Assembly (NCBI GenBank): GCA_002633005.1
Contig: NMRA01000046.1
Coordinates: 1,060,596 to 1,124,595, forward strand
Direction: 5' to 3'
From: Phoronis australis
Taxonomy: Eukaryota > Phoronida > Phoronidae
DNA length: 64,000 bases
Below, one piece after another: positions 49,401 through 56,600 of the stretch. A model generated the notes under the pieces. It was given only the letters and a program-made list of their open reading frames with translations. It was not told the DNA's origin and did not search any database. The position numbers and the translations under genes were made by a program. Each line of letters opens with the position of its first letter. The stretch's first letter is position 1.

Positions 49401-51506
49401 AGAATTTATTACTGGGACATTTTAGCAGCAGTAGATTATCGGACAAATCGGCCCACTGCAGTGCCTCTGTAGCTTCACGGTAGCTCCACTGTAGCTCCAC
49501 TGTAGCTCCACTGTAGCTCCTCTGTAGCTCCTCTGTAGCTCCTCTGTAGCTCCTCTGTAGCTCCTCTCTAATTCCTGTTTAACTCTACTGTAGCTCCTCT
49601 GTAGATCCACTGTAGCTCCTCTGTAGCTCCACTGTAGCTCCACTGTAGCTCCTCTGTAGCTCCTCTGTAGCTCCTCTGTAGCTCCTCTGTAGCTCCTCTG
49701 TAGCTCCTGTGTAGCTCCTGTGTAGCTCCACTGTAGCTCCTCTGTGGCTCCTCTGTGGCTCCTCTGTGGCTCCTGTGTAGCTCCTCTGTAGCTCCACTGT
49801 AGCTCCTCTGTAGCTCCACTGTAGCTCTGCTGTAGCTCCACTGTAGCTCCTCTGTAACTCCTCTGTATCTCCTCTCTAACTCCTCTCTAACTCCTCTGTA
49901 TCTCCTCTCTAACTCCACTGTAGCTCCTCTGTATCTCCTCTGTATCTCCTCTGTAGCTCCTCTGTAGCTCCTCTGTTCCTCTGTACCCCATTTTAAATGT
50001 TGAAAAGCTATTGATTGTCATTTGTAATTGTCAAAATGAATTGATATTTTTATGGACCTTGACATAGTTGTGTTGTACATTTCCAGTTACGGGCAAATTA
50101 GTCTATTACCTAATAATAAATTATGTACACTGCTAGAAGCATACTGTTTGTGGTGCAGTACACATTTTAACGCCTTGCATAGCTTTGTGAGTAATACTTA
50201 CTGAATTTTTAAAATATTTGCCTTACATGTGCTGCATTCAGACATGGTCTAAAAGCAAAAAAAATGAAATTTGAGGAGAAGCTCTTGCAAACAGAACTAC
50301 AGTAAAAGTTCTGTTCAGACAATATGGCAGACAGTTGAAACTTTTATTTGTCAACATTGATAAGCTCTAAGAAAGTTTGATGCTGTTGTTAGCACAGTTT
50401 GTGTAGATTTGTTGAGTTTGAGCTGTCATATGTGCAACATATTGAGTCTTTAAAAAGACTAAGCTATGCAACATTTTGAGACAGTTATCACTACTACTCT
50501 TTACGAAAAGTAGGTACAAGAGACAGTCTGAACATTAACTATTTTTGTTTACCATTTATCTCCATCCAAGAATAATGCCCTATGCACTGGTTACATAATG
50601 CCATATGCAGTGGTTACATAATGCTATATTTACAGGTTACATAATGCCACATGCACTGGTTACATAATGCTATTTGCAGTGATTACATAATGTTATATGC
50701 TGTGGTTACATATTGCTTTATGCACTGGTTACATAATGCTATATTTACTGGTTACATAATGTCATATGCACTGGTTACATAATGCTATATTTACTGGTTA
50801 CCTAATGCCATATGCACTGGTTACATAATGCCATATTTATTGGTTACATGATGCCATATGCACTGGTTACATAATGCCATATGCAGTGGTTACATATTGT
50901 CATATTTACTGGTTACTTAATGTCATAAGCACTGGTTACATAATGCCATATGCACTGGTTACATAATGCCATATGCAGTGGTTACATAATGCTATATTTA
51001 CTGGTTACATAATGTCATAGGCAGTGGTTACATAATGCCATATTTACTGGTTACATAATGCCATATGCACTGGTTACATAATGCCATGTGCAGTGGTTAC
51101 ATAATGCTATATTTACTAGTTACATAATGCCATATGCACTGGTTACATAATGCCATATGCACTGGTTACATAATGCTATATACCGTGGTTACATAACATT
51201 AGCTCCATTGATAACTTTATCTGTATTTAAATGATCAATTCCAACCAAAAATATGACGATATTGTGCAAGCTTTAAATGGCATCTGCAACAGATTATCAT
51301 GCTCCGCATCGTTGATGGGAATGTTATAGTAACAGCCTGATTCTTTTATTTGTTACAGGTTGTTAATCTTTTATTACTCAGCAGTGGCATCGGGTCATAA
51401 GAAGATGATCAAGTTGTTAGAATCACAACTTGGATTGGAGGGCAAAGACAAACAGTTCTTGTTATCCAGAGTGAACCATGCGCTGAAGAAGAAAGGGCGA
51501 GTGTAG
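22497..51506 (+). CDS. TMC family (transmembrane channel-like) gene, whole locus with introns
   Basis: This span covers 15 coding exons; each is listed separately. TMC proteins are polytopic plasma-membrane proteins related in fold to TMEM16/anoctamin; TMC1/2 form the hair-cell mechanotransduction channel. The joined model is 907 codons, within the usual family range, and every intron phase agrees. It has a ~240-residue hydrophilic N terminus, then FGTGVLQFFRF before span 1, and a glycosylatable loop (NST, NHS, NKT). Next come the CNKVFCGWDYALSD block, a charged stretch, spans 3-6, and CWETYIGQQIYKL, the family signature. The C-terminal spans carry NVLDIVYTQTLCW. About ten spans are visible. 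The paralogue is not settled. The start at 22512 was chosen because TAA at 22506 closes that frame upstream. The introns are unusually full of minisatellites. Confidence 0.9.
22512..23227 (+). CDS. TMC coding exon 1 (main model)
   Basis: The exon begins at 22497 after ATTTCATTTCCAG, so at least one 5' UTR exon lies upstream. Coding starts at ATG 22512 and stops before GTATAAG, leaving phase 2. It encodes 238 residues plus two bases. The product is hydrophilic, rich in His, Gln, Asn, Tyr and Arg, with no signal peptide, consistent with the cytoplasmic N terminus of TMC proteins. A basic patch (RRKSRQRRKS) and MELIRHLSAHQQAELY close it. An internal near-repeat is visible: DNQAFDGHVTDG and ENEAFEGDMSER. 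Confidence 0.85.
23228..24223. other. TMC intron 1
   Basis: Contains a MITE of the GGGGCC family at 23627-23858 and otherwise no recognisable feature. Donor GTATAAG, acceptor GTCAATGAATAG. Confidence 0.8.
23627..23858. mobile_element. MITE, GGGGCC family, copy 2
   Basis: The ends GGGGCCCATTCCAAG and TGTTGGATTGGGCCC are inverted repeats. The interior holds AAGTCTAAGATTTG / CTTAAGATTT words like those of the element at 7156-7423. No coding capacity. Confidence 0.65.
24224..24296 (+). CDS. TMC coding exon 2
   Basis: 73 bp, entering in phase 2 and leaving in phase 0 before GTGAGGG. It encodes SNLMKAQVTGGGDELDALKY and a short Lys-rich tail. Its entry phase accepts both the exon at 22512 and the exon at 15500, so it is probably the first common exon of alternative transcripts. 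Confidence 0.75.
24297..25159. other. TMC intron 2
   Basis: No gene or large repeat apart from the short dispersed repeat at 24922-24985. Confidence 0.7.
24922..24985 (+). repeat. Short dispersed repeat, copy 2
   Basis: Matches the reverse complement of 8430-8515. Confidence 0.55.
25160..25241 (+). CDS. TMC coding exon 3
   Basis: 82 bp, phase 0 in, phase 1 out, before GTAAGCA. It encodes the cytoplasmic stretch up to the first membrane span: NEFLSHLEIWGGSFKEIE. The W..S.K.IEG block is conserved just before FGTGV in TMC proteins. Confidence 0.9.
25242..26056. other. TMC intron 3
   Basis: No gene or repeat recognised. Confidence 0.7.
26057..26224 (+). CDS. TMC coding exon 4 (span 1)
   Basis: 168 bp between ATATTTGCAG and GTATCTT, phase 1 in and out. 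It begins with the family block HFGTGVLQFFRFVK, followed by the first hydrophobic span (HINIWVSLITFLCICIPQLV). It ends in the start of the extracellular loop, with an NIS glycosylation sequon. Confidence 0.95.
26769..27401. repeat. ~640-bp direct duplication, copy 1
   Basis: Nearly identical to 27808-28448. It begins GTGGAAAAAATCGGATTTTG and ends CATGTTTTATTTTGTTAA. The copies differ by scattered substitutions and a few small indels. No coding content. Confidence 0.9.
27808..28448. repeat. ~640-bp direct duplication, copy 2
   Basis: Copy of 26769-27401. It starts five bases after an ambiguous base (27803), so an assembly seam lies at the junction. Confidence 0.9.
29579..29812. repeat. 28-bp minisatellite, about 8-9 copies
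   Basis: The unit AATACTGCTGTTTACTGCCC plus CATACAAC is repeated. One unit lacks a C. The plus-strand open frame across it is a by-product of the repeat. Confidence 0.9.
29977..30173 (+). CDS. TMC coding exon 5 (extracellular loop)
   Basis: 197 bp between TTTTTCAG and GTAAGTT, phase 1 in, phase 0 out. It encodes the loop between spans 1 and 2. N-glycosylation sequons NST, NHS and NKT are present, along with a single Cys (EECTVKYIDKVE). The least conserved part of the family falls here. Confidence 0.85.
30174..30658. other. TMC intron 5
   Basis: No gene or repeat recognised. Confidence 0.7.
30659..30816 (+). CDS. TMC coding exon 6 (span 2)
   Basis: 158 bp between GCCCTGTAG and GTAACAA, phase 0 in, phase 2 out. 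It encodes WMERTILFYGFYFN, the conserved ..LFYG.Y block. Span 2 follows (MPLAFLLCTGAYFFVSLVIM). Confidence 0.95.
30817..31295. other. TMC intron 6
   Basis: No gene or repeat recognised. Confidence 0.7.
31296..31443 (+). CDS. TMC coding exon 7 (cytoplasmic loop)
   Basis: 148 bp between GATATCAG and GTAAAAC, phase 2 in, phase 0 out. It encodes NFCNKVFCGWDYALSDLAMA, a strong TMC block, then a Lys/Arg-rich stretch. Confidence 0.95.
31444..31752. other. TMC intron 7
   Basis: Short intron, no feature recognised. Confidence 0.7.
31753..31914 (+). CDS. TMC coding exon 8 (span 3)
   Basis: 162 bp between GATTTTTTCAG and GTTAGT, phase 0 both sides. A charged stretch (EEKRKEERKNRT) precedes span 3 (INLLVMAVLGGSFYLIVFVT). 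The donor GTTAGT is less usual but keeps phase. Confidence 0.9.
31938..32070. repeat. 30-bp minisatellite, about 4.5 copies
   Basis: The unit CACGTCTACCTTCTTCACAT plus TTACAATGAG recurs at 31961, 31991, 32021 and 32051. Confidence 0.9.
32600..33850. repeat. Diverged ~150-bp repeats with CCTAGTGGC words
   Basis: The phrase CTCCTAGTGGC or a close variant occurs near 32720, 33507, 33659 and 33808; the last three are about 150 bp apart. It is followed each time by a T-rich stretch (TTTTAGTTTTTT or TTCTGTTT). Related wording recurs near 41290 and 41820. An old tandem or dispersed family. Confidence 0.5.
34522..34635. repeat. 19-bp minisatellite, 6 copies
   Basis: CATGCACGTATTGAGGTCT repeats six times with one change in the last unit. 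Confidence 0.95.
34833..34993 (+). CDS. TMC coding exon 9 (span 4)
   Basis: 161 bp between TTCTTTCAG and GTAGGAT, phase 0 in, phase 2 out. It encodes LLVQFLPSLTITVLYFILPL, the span with the conserved F.PSL motif, then FEFLIQYEQYSPEFEIE. The E/Y-rich stretch is the usual link to span 5. Confidence 0.95.
34994..35635. other. TMC intron 9
   Basis: No gene or large repeat recognised. Confidence 0.7.
35636..35765 (+). CDS. TMC coding exon 10 (span 5)
   Basis: 130 bp between TTTGTTCCAG and GTGAGTG, phase 2 in, phase 0 out. It encodes span 5 (RLASLAVLIITAYVEI), then a Cys-rich loop (EKCGDAQEQKTCGNCPSV) that leads into the CWET exon. Confidence 0.9.
37749..40153 (-). mobile_element. TA-flanked inverted-repeat DNA element, copy 2
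   Basis: 2405 bp, opposite in orientation to copy 1 (13727-15437). The ends CCGTAATCGTTCGGATTAAC and GTTAACCCGAACGATTACGG are flanked by TA on both sides. Subterminal GCGGTTAA / GGGCGCTTAACCGAG words repeat at both ends. The interior is intact in the assembly and matches copy 1 either side of the N gap. No transposase frame is visible. It sits in TMC intron 10. Confidence 0.9.
38263..38478 (-). CDS. Small ORF shared by both TA-flanked elements, copy 2
   Basis: 71 codons. The last ~58 residues match the frame at 14724-14954 (RAVEIRQLAAEPYAENVIES ... SELDSYI). The start differs because of a 5-bp insertion, and this version has no hydrophobic N terminus. Function unknown. Confidence 0.3.
   Translation of the reverse strand: MHSMLGATAREQCRAVEIRQLAAEPYAENVIESRSVDYNIPNTKNNRVKFFKLLVQPILKLLSESELDSYI
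40156..40245. repeat. 25-bp minisatellite, about 4 copies
   Basis: The unit GACATCTCCCATAGTTATGT plus TGGGG is repeated, with an N at 40238. It starts directly at the outer edge of the TA-flanked element. Confidence 0.85.
41965..42130 (+). repeat. 33-bp minisatellite of a splice acceptor, 5 copies
   Basis: Each unit contains GAATGTTTCAG followed by TGCTGGGAGACCTAC, that is, the acceptor of TMC exon 11 plus its first five codons (CWETY). Copies of TGCTGGG begin at 41981, 42014, 42047, 42080 and 42113, exactly 33 bp apart. One copy has GTCTCAG instead of GTTTCAG. Only the last copy continues into the exon body. From each of the second, third and fourth acceptors the frame meets TGA in the same unit; from the first it meets TGA in the second unit. 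Confidence 0.95.
42113..42207 (+). CDS. TMC coding exon 11 (signature exon)
   Basis: 95 bp after ATGTTTCAG and before GTAAGTT, phase 0 in, phase 2 out. It encodes the family signature CWETYIGQQIYKL followed by LVILDFLVHVGVTIVEL, the next span. The start at 42113 was chosen over four upstream copies of the same acceptor because only this one stays open. Confidence 0.95.
42541..42757. repeat. 30-bp minisatellite, 7 copies
   Basis: The unit GGCAAAGTCATTCTTAATGG plus CTATTAATAG recurs at exact 30-bp steps with very few changes. There are no spacers, and the plus-strand open frame through it is repeat-driven. Confidence 0.95.
43430..44285. repeat. ~55-61-bp tandem array, about 14 copies
   Basis: Units built on AGTAAGAGGCCATCTAACAA, then GGCCAGA...GAGAGTGAGC and TATATACAGCATC. 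Copies vary in length and sequence, so the array is older than the 30-bp one. The minus-strand frames at 43761-44194 come from the repeat. Confidence 0.9.
45164..45274 (+). CDS. TMC coding exon 12
   Basis: 111 bp between CATTTTCAG and GTAATTT, phase 2 in and out. It encodes FNWIGFAEFLLPVNVLDIVY and TQTLCW. The NVLD..Y.QTL.W block is highly conserved in TMC proteins and starts the next hydrophobic region. Confidence 0.95.
45547..46873. mobile_element. TTAA-flanked element with long inverted repeats and THAP motifs (Kolobok-like)
   Basis: TTAA lies at 45543-45546 and 46874-46877. The ends AGTCGAAGGCAACCTTTTTT and AAAAAAGGTTGCCTTAGCCT are inverted, and the inverted similarity continues for roughly 280 bp into each side. 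A THAP-like start, MPRCCC..GCTH, is encoded within both arms: on plus at 45812 and on minus at 46607. A TTAA target plus a THAP domain is the pattern of the Kolobok superfamily; piggyBac also uses TTAA but lacks THAP. No catalytic transposase domain is visible, so this is a non-autonomous or gutted copy. Confidence 0.75.
46398..46607 (-). pseudogene. THAP-domain N-terminal fragment in the TTAA element
   Basis: 69 codons beginning MPRCCCVPGCTHYHL, the C..C start of a THAP zinc finger (a DNA-binding C2CH domain). The block LRRTWLAG follows, which suits the conserved Trp region of THAP. The CxxH half and the rest of the domain are not clear, and the frame ends early. The opposite arm (45812 onward, plus) carries a diverged mirror copy. 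Confidence 0.45.
47238..47313 (+). CDS. TMC coding exon 13
   Basis: 76 bp between ATCATTTCAG and GTTTGTT, phase 2 in, phase 0 out. It encodes VGAFYSPLIPVITLLKVFLI followed by FYLKK, a hydrophobic span with the conserved G.FY.P..P motif. Confidence 0.95.
47314..48030. other. TMC intron 13
   Basis: No gene or repeat recognised. Confidence 0.7.
48031..48329 (+). CDS. TMC coding exon 14
   Basis: 299 bp between TCTGTTTTAG and GTAAGTA, phase 0 in, phase 2 out. A basic stretch (KPSKRPYRASSS) is followed by a span (YLFFTVILILAFAGSALPV). Then comes the loop SCGPFRIYSEDNFFMFL, the CGPF motif of the family, and the start of the last span. Confidence 0.95.
49475..49985. repeat. 12-bp minisatellite, about 42 copies
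   Basis: Units CTGTAGCTCCTC and CTGTAGCTCCAC alternate, with variants such as CTGTATCTCCTC. Because 12 is a multiple of three, long minus-strand frames (ELQRSYRGATE repeats) stay open. I treat these as non-coding. Confidence 0.95.
50570..51197. repeat. 23-bp minisatellite, about 27 copies
   Basis: The unit ATAATGCCATATGCACTGGT plus TAC, with two main variants (GCACTGG and TTTACTGG) that alternate in a loose higher-order pattern. Confidence 0.95.
51359..51506 (+). CDS. TMC coding exon 15 with stop
   Basis: 148 bp after TTTGTTACAG, phase 2 in. It completes the last span (LLIFYYSAVA), then encodes a cytoplasmic tail: HKKMIKLLESQLGLEGKDKQ and LSRVNHALKKKGRV. The stop is TAG at 51504. Eleven bases after the stop is a GT that could act as a donor; see 52477-52582. 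Confidence 0.9.
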
Positions 51507-52305
51507 CTCTGGAACAGGTCTGGTACATGTAGCTTTATAATTGCTTGGTCACCGTATTGTGTGACATGGACGACCACTTAACTCTAGGAATGGTGAGCAT
51601 CTAATGAATTAACATTGATCAGTTTTTGTTGTAGTTTATAGGTCTTAAACCAAGCAGTATTGTATGAGCACAGGCAGCGTACCATTGGGGGCTGGGGGGT
51701 AGTCCCCCACTGTTTTCAGTGCTGCACCGCCCATTGTCTATAGGCGATGCACCACAGGGGGGCTGGGGGGGATAAAGCCCCTCACTTACCATTGCTGGGC
51801 CGCCCATGATGAGCAGCCTGTTGCTAGTGTATTGTCTTAAGTTACATTTGCCCAGAGTAATATTGGAGGCTCTGCTGAAAGCAGTGAACGTTGATTAGCT
51901 TTTCTTGTAGTTTGCAGTTCTTGAAACCAAGCAACATTGTATGAACACCTTGTTAGTTGTGCAAATTCTTGCAAGTTACATTTGCAGAGAGTAATACTTG
52001 GGTTCTGCTGAAAGGGTAGTTAATAATACCTGAAGTGTAGTATTGAGATGAAGAAACTTTATTTTCTGTTTTGACCATTGTTATTTGTCGATTGCTGGTC
52101 TCAAATGTTTGTATTTAACATATGGTTGAATTATTTAAATGTTTATTGAATGTTTCATATCACAAGCCACTAACAACATGTTTGTAACGGGTTATACTTC
52201 CTTTGAATGTTCTTTGTGACTTTAAAAATGGTTGTGACAGATTTTGTAATCATTCTACTAAATGTAAAATTACAAAGAAAGATGAATAAACAACTTGTTT
52301 TCATA
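51507..52305 (+). other. TMC 3' UTR
   Basis: Extends from the stop to just beyond the AATAAA at 52285. An internal direct repeat is present: the block at about 51605-51670 (GTAGTTTATAGGTCTTAAAC) recurs diverged at about 51884-51945. The sequence after each, with AAGTTACATTTGC and GAGTAATA, is repeated too. Confidence 0.6.
52285..52290 (+). terminator. Polyadenylation signal AATAAA
   Basis: Canonical hexamer about 780 bp after the TMC stop codon, in an AT-rich context. The most likely 3' end of the transcript. Confidence 0.6.
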
Positions 52306-52476
52306 CATTTCTGCTTTGCTATTGTTAATGACAATGTTCTATGTTACAAAGATAAATACCTGTTTATAGGTAATTAAAAGTAACATTTCTTAGTCTATGG
52401 GAGTGATGTACTTGCATATGTAGTCTTTCAGATTCGAATTAGAAAAGGTTTTTGCACCTAGACATGTTCATTTCAG

Positions 52477-52582
52477 GAATTATTGGTGGCGAGATGGCGT
52501 GGAAGGTGGTGGAACTGGTCGTGACCCAAACAATGATGAAATTGGTCAAAATGACACATACTTTTACTTACTAGCTAACTAG
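52477..52582 (+). CDS. Possible extra 3' TMC exon
   Basis: After an acceptor (GTTCATTTCAG) a frame runs 34 codons to TAG: NYWWRDGVEGGGTGRDPNND then EIGQNDTYFYLLAN. It enters in phase 2. The GT at 51518 after the TMC stop would supply phase 2, but the joined frame contains the TAG at 51504. It would therefore need stop readthrough, a different allele at that codon, or another donor. It lies beyond the likely polyadenylation signal. It could also belong to a different transcript. Confidence 0.3.
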
Positions 52583-53218
52583 AATTTATTCACCAGCAAA
52601 CGTTATAACCCCATGAAAACCCTTCTTTGAAAAGCAGTGTTTTGTTTCGTGATATTGGTGGGAATATTTTGTTGTGGGTTGTGTTGCAACCTTTAAGCAG
52701 TGCTACCTGCGATAACACTATGGTCGAATGGAGTTGACTGAGGGCTTCAGCGTTAAGGGCTCTGGCATACTTGGGTATGTTAAGTTTTTCAGAGTTTCTA
52801 CTAAAAATACAAGAAGACACCATGCGCGCAAAGTTTCGAAATGTGTCGATTACCTTGACTTATGTTTGTCGAACATATGGCATTTAGATAACGAATTATG
52901 CGTAATAAGATTTGCGAACGTGAATACAGTGCCTAACCTTTTTTGCTGGGAATAATGCGTATGCTGAGCGGACACCGATTGTATTCCGGGTGCTCGGAAC
53001 TGGTGACCGCACACCCGACGTTGGTGAGTATGCGGTGTCCATACGTGGTTCATAGTTCCTGCTGGGAGATCAGCGTTTTAGGAATTGTTTATCCCCCTCA
53101 CCTCGTCATGCTTTCATCATGCGCTTTTGGAATAATTAAAGCACAGAGAAGCCAATCAACAATATTGCTTTTTGCGAAACTGCAATGAAACGCGATATTT
53201 TATGAAAGAATTTGCGGC
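52583..53218. other. No gene seen
   Basis: Several overlapping short open frames on both strands without domains. Confidence 0.4.
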
Positions 53219-53372
53219 TGTCTCGAATGAGCGCCTGTTTCGAGTGAGCGCCTGTCTCGAGTGAGCGCCTGTCTCGAACGAGCGCCTGTCTCGAAAACCG
53301 CCTGTGTCTATGACTAGTCTCGAACAAGCTCCAGTCTCGAATAAACGTTGGGTTTCAAATAAACGCCGGGGG
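53219..53372. repeat. 17-bp GAGCGCCTGTCTCGA repeat, transposon-terminus type
   Basis: Units close to TGTCTCGAGTGAGCGCC repeat about five times, then decay into TCTCGAATAAACG and TTTCAAATAAACGCC. A related phrase, GTTTAAATAAACACTGG, lies at 53850. The arrangement resembles the subterminal repeat zones of the TA-flanked elements, but the sequence is different. Confidence 0.6.
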
Positions 53373-53393
53373 CGGTAATTCAAGACTAATATC

Positions 53394-53566
53394 CATGCAC
53401 GACCCCCCATTTGGCGGAGAGGGCAAAAAGATCCGCCCCTGAGAAACAAAAAGTACGAGAGAGTGAGATAAATGTCCACTAAACAGGCACAAACGCGCAA
53501 TTCACCAAAAGGTCCACAACGTCAGGAATTCGAGCCCCCCCCAAATCGAAGGCTGTGTGCGCGCAT
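53394..53566. mobile_element. MITE with GCGCGCAT termini, copy 1
   Basis: The block CCCCCCATTTGGCGGAGAG, then GGGCAAAAAGAT, and the right end TGTGTGCGCGCAT match the element at 57514-57761. The left terminus is degenerate (CATGCACGACCC). Confidence 0.6.
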
Positions 53567-55559
53567 ATGATATCGAAGAACATCTCTGACCGCAATACAT
53601 TGTTTTAGTGGACAGTCTAGTGCCTACTGTTAACTAAATGTAAATCAACATCACGCTCGAATAGATGCGTTGCTTTAAATATCATGAGTGACATAATAGT
53701 TGTTTTAAAACGTAAAGGACATGCTGTCAAGCCAGTCCCGCTCTCGCTTGGACGTGGTTGTCAAGCGAAACAATGTGTAAATAAGTTCATCTAAACAGCA
53801 GTGAGAAGTGAGCACCGGGTCTGAAAAACTGGCCTTGTTGAACAAGTGCCAAGTTTAAATAAACACTGGTTTTGAATTTTACGCATTTTTATAAGTCTTT
53901 AACCTTAACTGTTCACTGTTCAAATTGTTTTCACTCTTGTTACAATTTACTATGTATATGTGAATATCACTCCTTGCGCACGTTGGTGGCGCTGCAAAAA
54001 TGAATGTTGTGTATTGTTGTTTGAGACTCAATGCCTCGTTTTAGCATCAATTTTAACAACGCAAATGTGAAAGCGCGCGTGAAACAAACAGGCAAAACCA
54101 TAGATTGGACAGAAAAACTCGTTTGCAAGCATAATGACGAATTTGTGCAAGTGGTAAATAAACGTTTAGTATATCTATAAAATCAAACATAGTTTACCGG
54201 CGCGTGTCACTTTGTGCTGGCACGTGGGTTTTTTTTAGACGCTGCTTGTGCAGCATGGTGTTATTTTACATTACATTGTTTTCAAAGTTGGAAGACTAAA
54301 TGTGGCTCACACCTTTGTTTGGTAAGCAGCCCATTTAACGCTTGCGTTCTTTAAATCAGTAAACTTTTATACCTTACGTTTGACACCTATGCATGACCAA
54401 ACCATTGTAACTATTTCCTGTGCCGTGTGCGTTTACGTCGAACATTGCAACTGTATGGTAAGGTGGGGCAGCGCGCCTACCCTAAGAATTTTCCTTCGTA
54501 ATTTCCAAAACAAGAATTCTAGGAACTTCAAAACTTACACATGAGTGCATGTTGACACATACTACCGATGTGTAAAATTTGGGGGAACTGGGTCTCCCTC
54601 TTTTTGGTGCAGCTAGTTTCGAAAATATTTTTGAAAACGGGCGTTTTGCCCCAGGACCGAGGCAAAACACCCATTGGGTGGGCATAGTACCTCACACGTG
54701 TATTTTGGTAAATATAATTAAGTTTTAGTTGCCAATACTGCAATTCGTATCAAATGTAAAACATATTAATAATGAAGAACATGAGAACTGTTTTAATTTT
54801 TTGATGTAATAAGTCACAAATCAGAAATACAGATGATTCCAAATCTGGGCCTGTTTCACTAAAATGTAACTTTACGAATTTTTTCGCTGTCGGTTTAGAC
54901 TGAGGCTTAGGCAAAACTCCCGACTCTTTGATATAAAACGTCGTTAAGTTACAACATGTTAGTGTAAAACACTCATGGGTACAGTCCAAAAAATGTCAAC
55001 GTATCGAGAGTCGAAAATAAACCATTGCATGCAATCCAATACTAGTTGTTTGGGTTTCCTTACAGTTCCAAATTGAGAAACCAGTACAAACAAACGTCTT
55101 ATTATGATCAGCCACAGATCGGGCGTACAAATGATTTCGAACCTGGCGTACAGGCTGAATGGGCCCAATCAGAACAAATTTGACTCCGTATCCACATTTC
55201 CTCAGGTGCACTGTTCGAATATAAATCGCTGCATATCGGTTACGCACTGACAGTCCATTTCGTTGGCGTCAGCGGCAGTAAACGTTCTTTGCCCACAACG
55301 TTTTCTTTGTGGCGCTTTCTTTAACTTTAGTTTCACCAAACGTTTTGTTTCTCCGCAAGTTGTTTCTTTTTGGGTGACGAGGTCAGAATTGCTGATGACT
55401 CGGACCTATAGACCGGCAGCCCAGAGCACATAGCATAGATGAACGAGGTACCAACATCTGACCACGGGAGCATTTAAAGCCCACCTCAGTATGTACAGAA
55501 ATGGGCGTCTGCCGTTGTCTGCACTCTGGGTGTGACCCCTGGGGGCCTTACAAAGACCC
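53567..55559. other. No gene seen
   Basis: Transposon-rich background. Short frames on the minus strand (54482-55247) have no domain. A small inverted motif with GGGCGTTTTGCCCC and GAGGCAAAACACCC lies near 54638-54680. Confidence 0.4.
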
Positions 55560-56600
55560 CAAAAAATGAGCTAGCCTAGATATTCGAGGTACCAACCAAA
55601 ACTGATTTAAAACGAACAATAGTACCGCACTGAACACCGAATGACCCATGACAGACAAATTGCACTCTGGAATGGGTCCGGCAGAAACCAAAAAAGGACC
55701 CCCCAAAAATGAGCTAGCACATACATTCGAGGTACCACACAAAACCAATTCCATGTGATTCAATACATGTCACAGATCACTAAAACCCCTATGACAGACA
55801 AAATACACTCTGGGTTGTGCCCGGCAGAAACCCCCAAAAATCTCAACCATGGTATGCCATCAAAAATTTGAGCTAGACTAGATTTTCGAGGTACCGGCCA
55901 AAACTGATTTTAAACGAACAATAGTACCGCACTGAACACCAAATGACCCATGACAGACAAATTGCACTCTGGAATGGGTCCGGCAGAAACCAAAAAAGGA
56001 CCCCCCAAAAATGAGCTAGCACATACATTCGAGGTACCACACAAAACGAATTCCATATGATTCAATACATGTCACAGATCACTAAAACCCCTATGACAGA
56101 CAAAATACACTCTGGGTTGTGCCCGGCAGAAACCCCCAAAAATCTCAACCATGGTATGCCATCAAAAATTTGAGCTAGACTAGATTTTCGAGGTACCGGC
56201 CAAAACTGATTTTAAACGAACAATAGTACCGTACTGAACACCAAATGACCCATGACAGACAAATTGCACTCTGGAATGGGTCCGGCAGAAACCAAAAAAG
56301 GACCCCCCAAAAATGAGCTAGCACATACATTCGAGATACCACAAAAACAATTACATGAGATTCAATACATGTCACAGGTCACTAAATGCCCTATGACCGG
56401 CAGACAAAATACACTCTGGATTGTCCCTGGCAGAAACCCTCAAAAATCTCAACCACGGTTTGCCATTTTTGAGACAGTTAGATTTTCAAGGTATCTGCTT
56501 AAACTGATTTAAAACCAACAATCGTGCTGCACTGAAAACCCAATGACCCGTGAAAGACAAATTTTACTCGGAAATGGTCTGCCAAAAACCCAGAAAGGAC
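55560..56600. repeat. ~302-bp tandem satellite, about 3.5 copies
   Basis: The phrase AGTACCGCACTGAACACC and its variants begin at 55621, 55923, 56224 and 56523, giving steps of 302, 301 and 299 bp. Each unit is itself a diverged dimer: a GACAGACAAATTGCACTCTGG...CCGGCAGAAACC half and a GACAGACAAAATACACTCTGG...CCGGCAGAAACCC half about 150 bp apart. Units 2 and 3 are nearly identical. Confidence 0.9.

Larger units (their letters stand above)
48330..51358. other. TMC intron 14
   Basis: 3 kb with two large arrays (49475-49985 and 50570-51197). Diverged sequence near 48840-49400 has recurring GAAACTTG/TTTGATG wording. No gene. Confidence 0.8.

Noticed and set aside
49422-49918. Long minus-strand frames with ELQRSYRGATE repeats
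   Set aside because: They come from the 12-bp array, whose length is a multiple of three; no splice, start or domain support.
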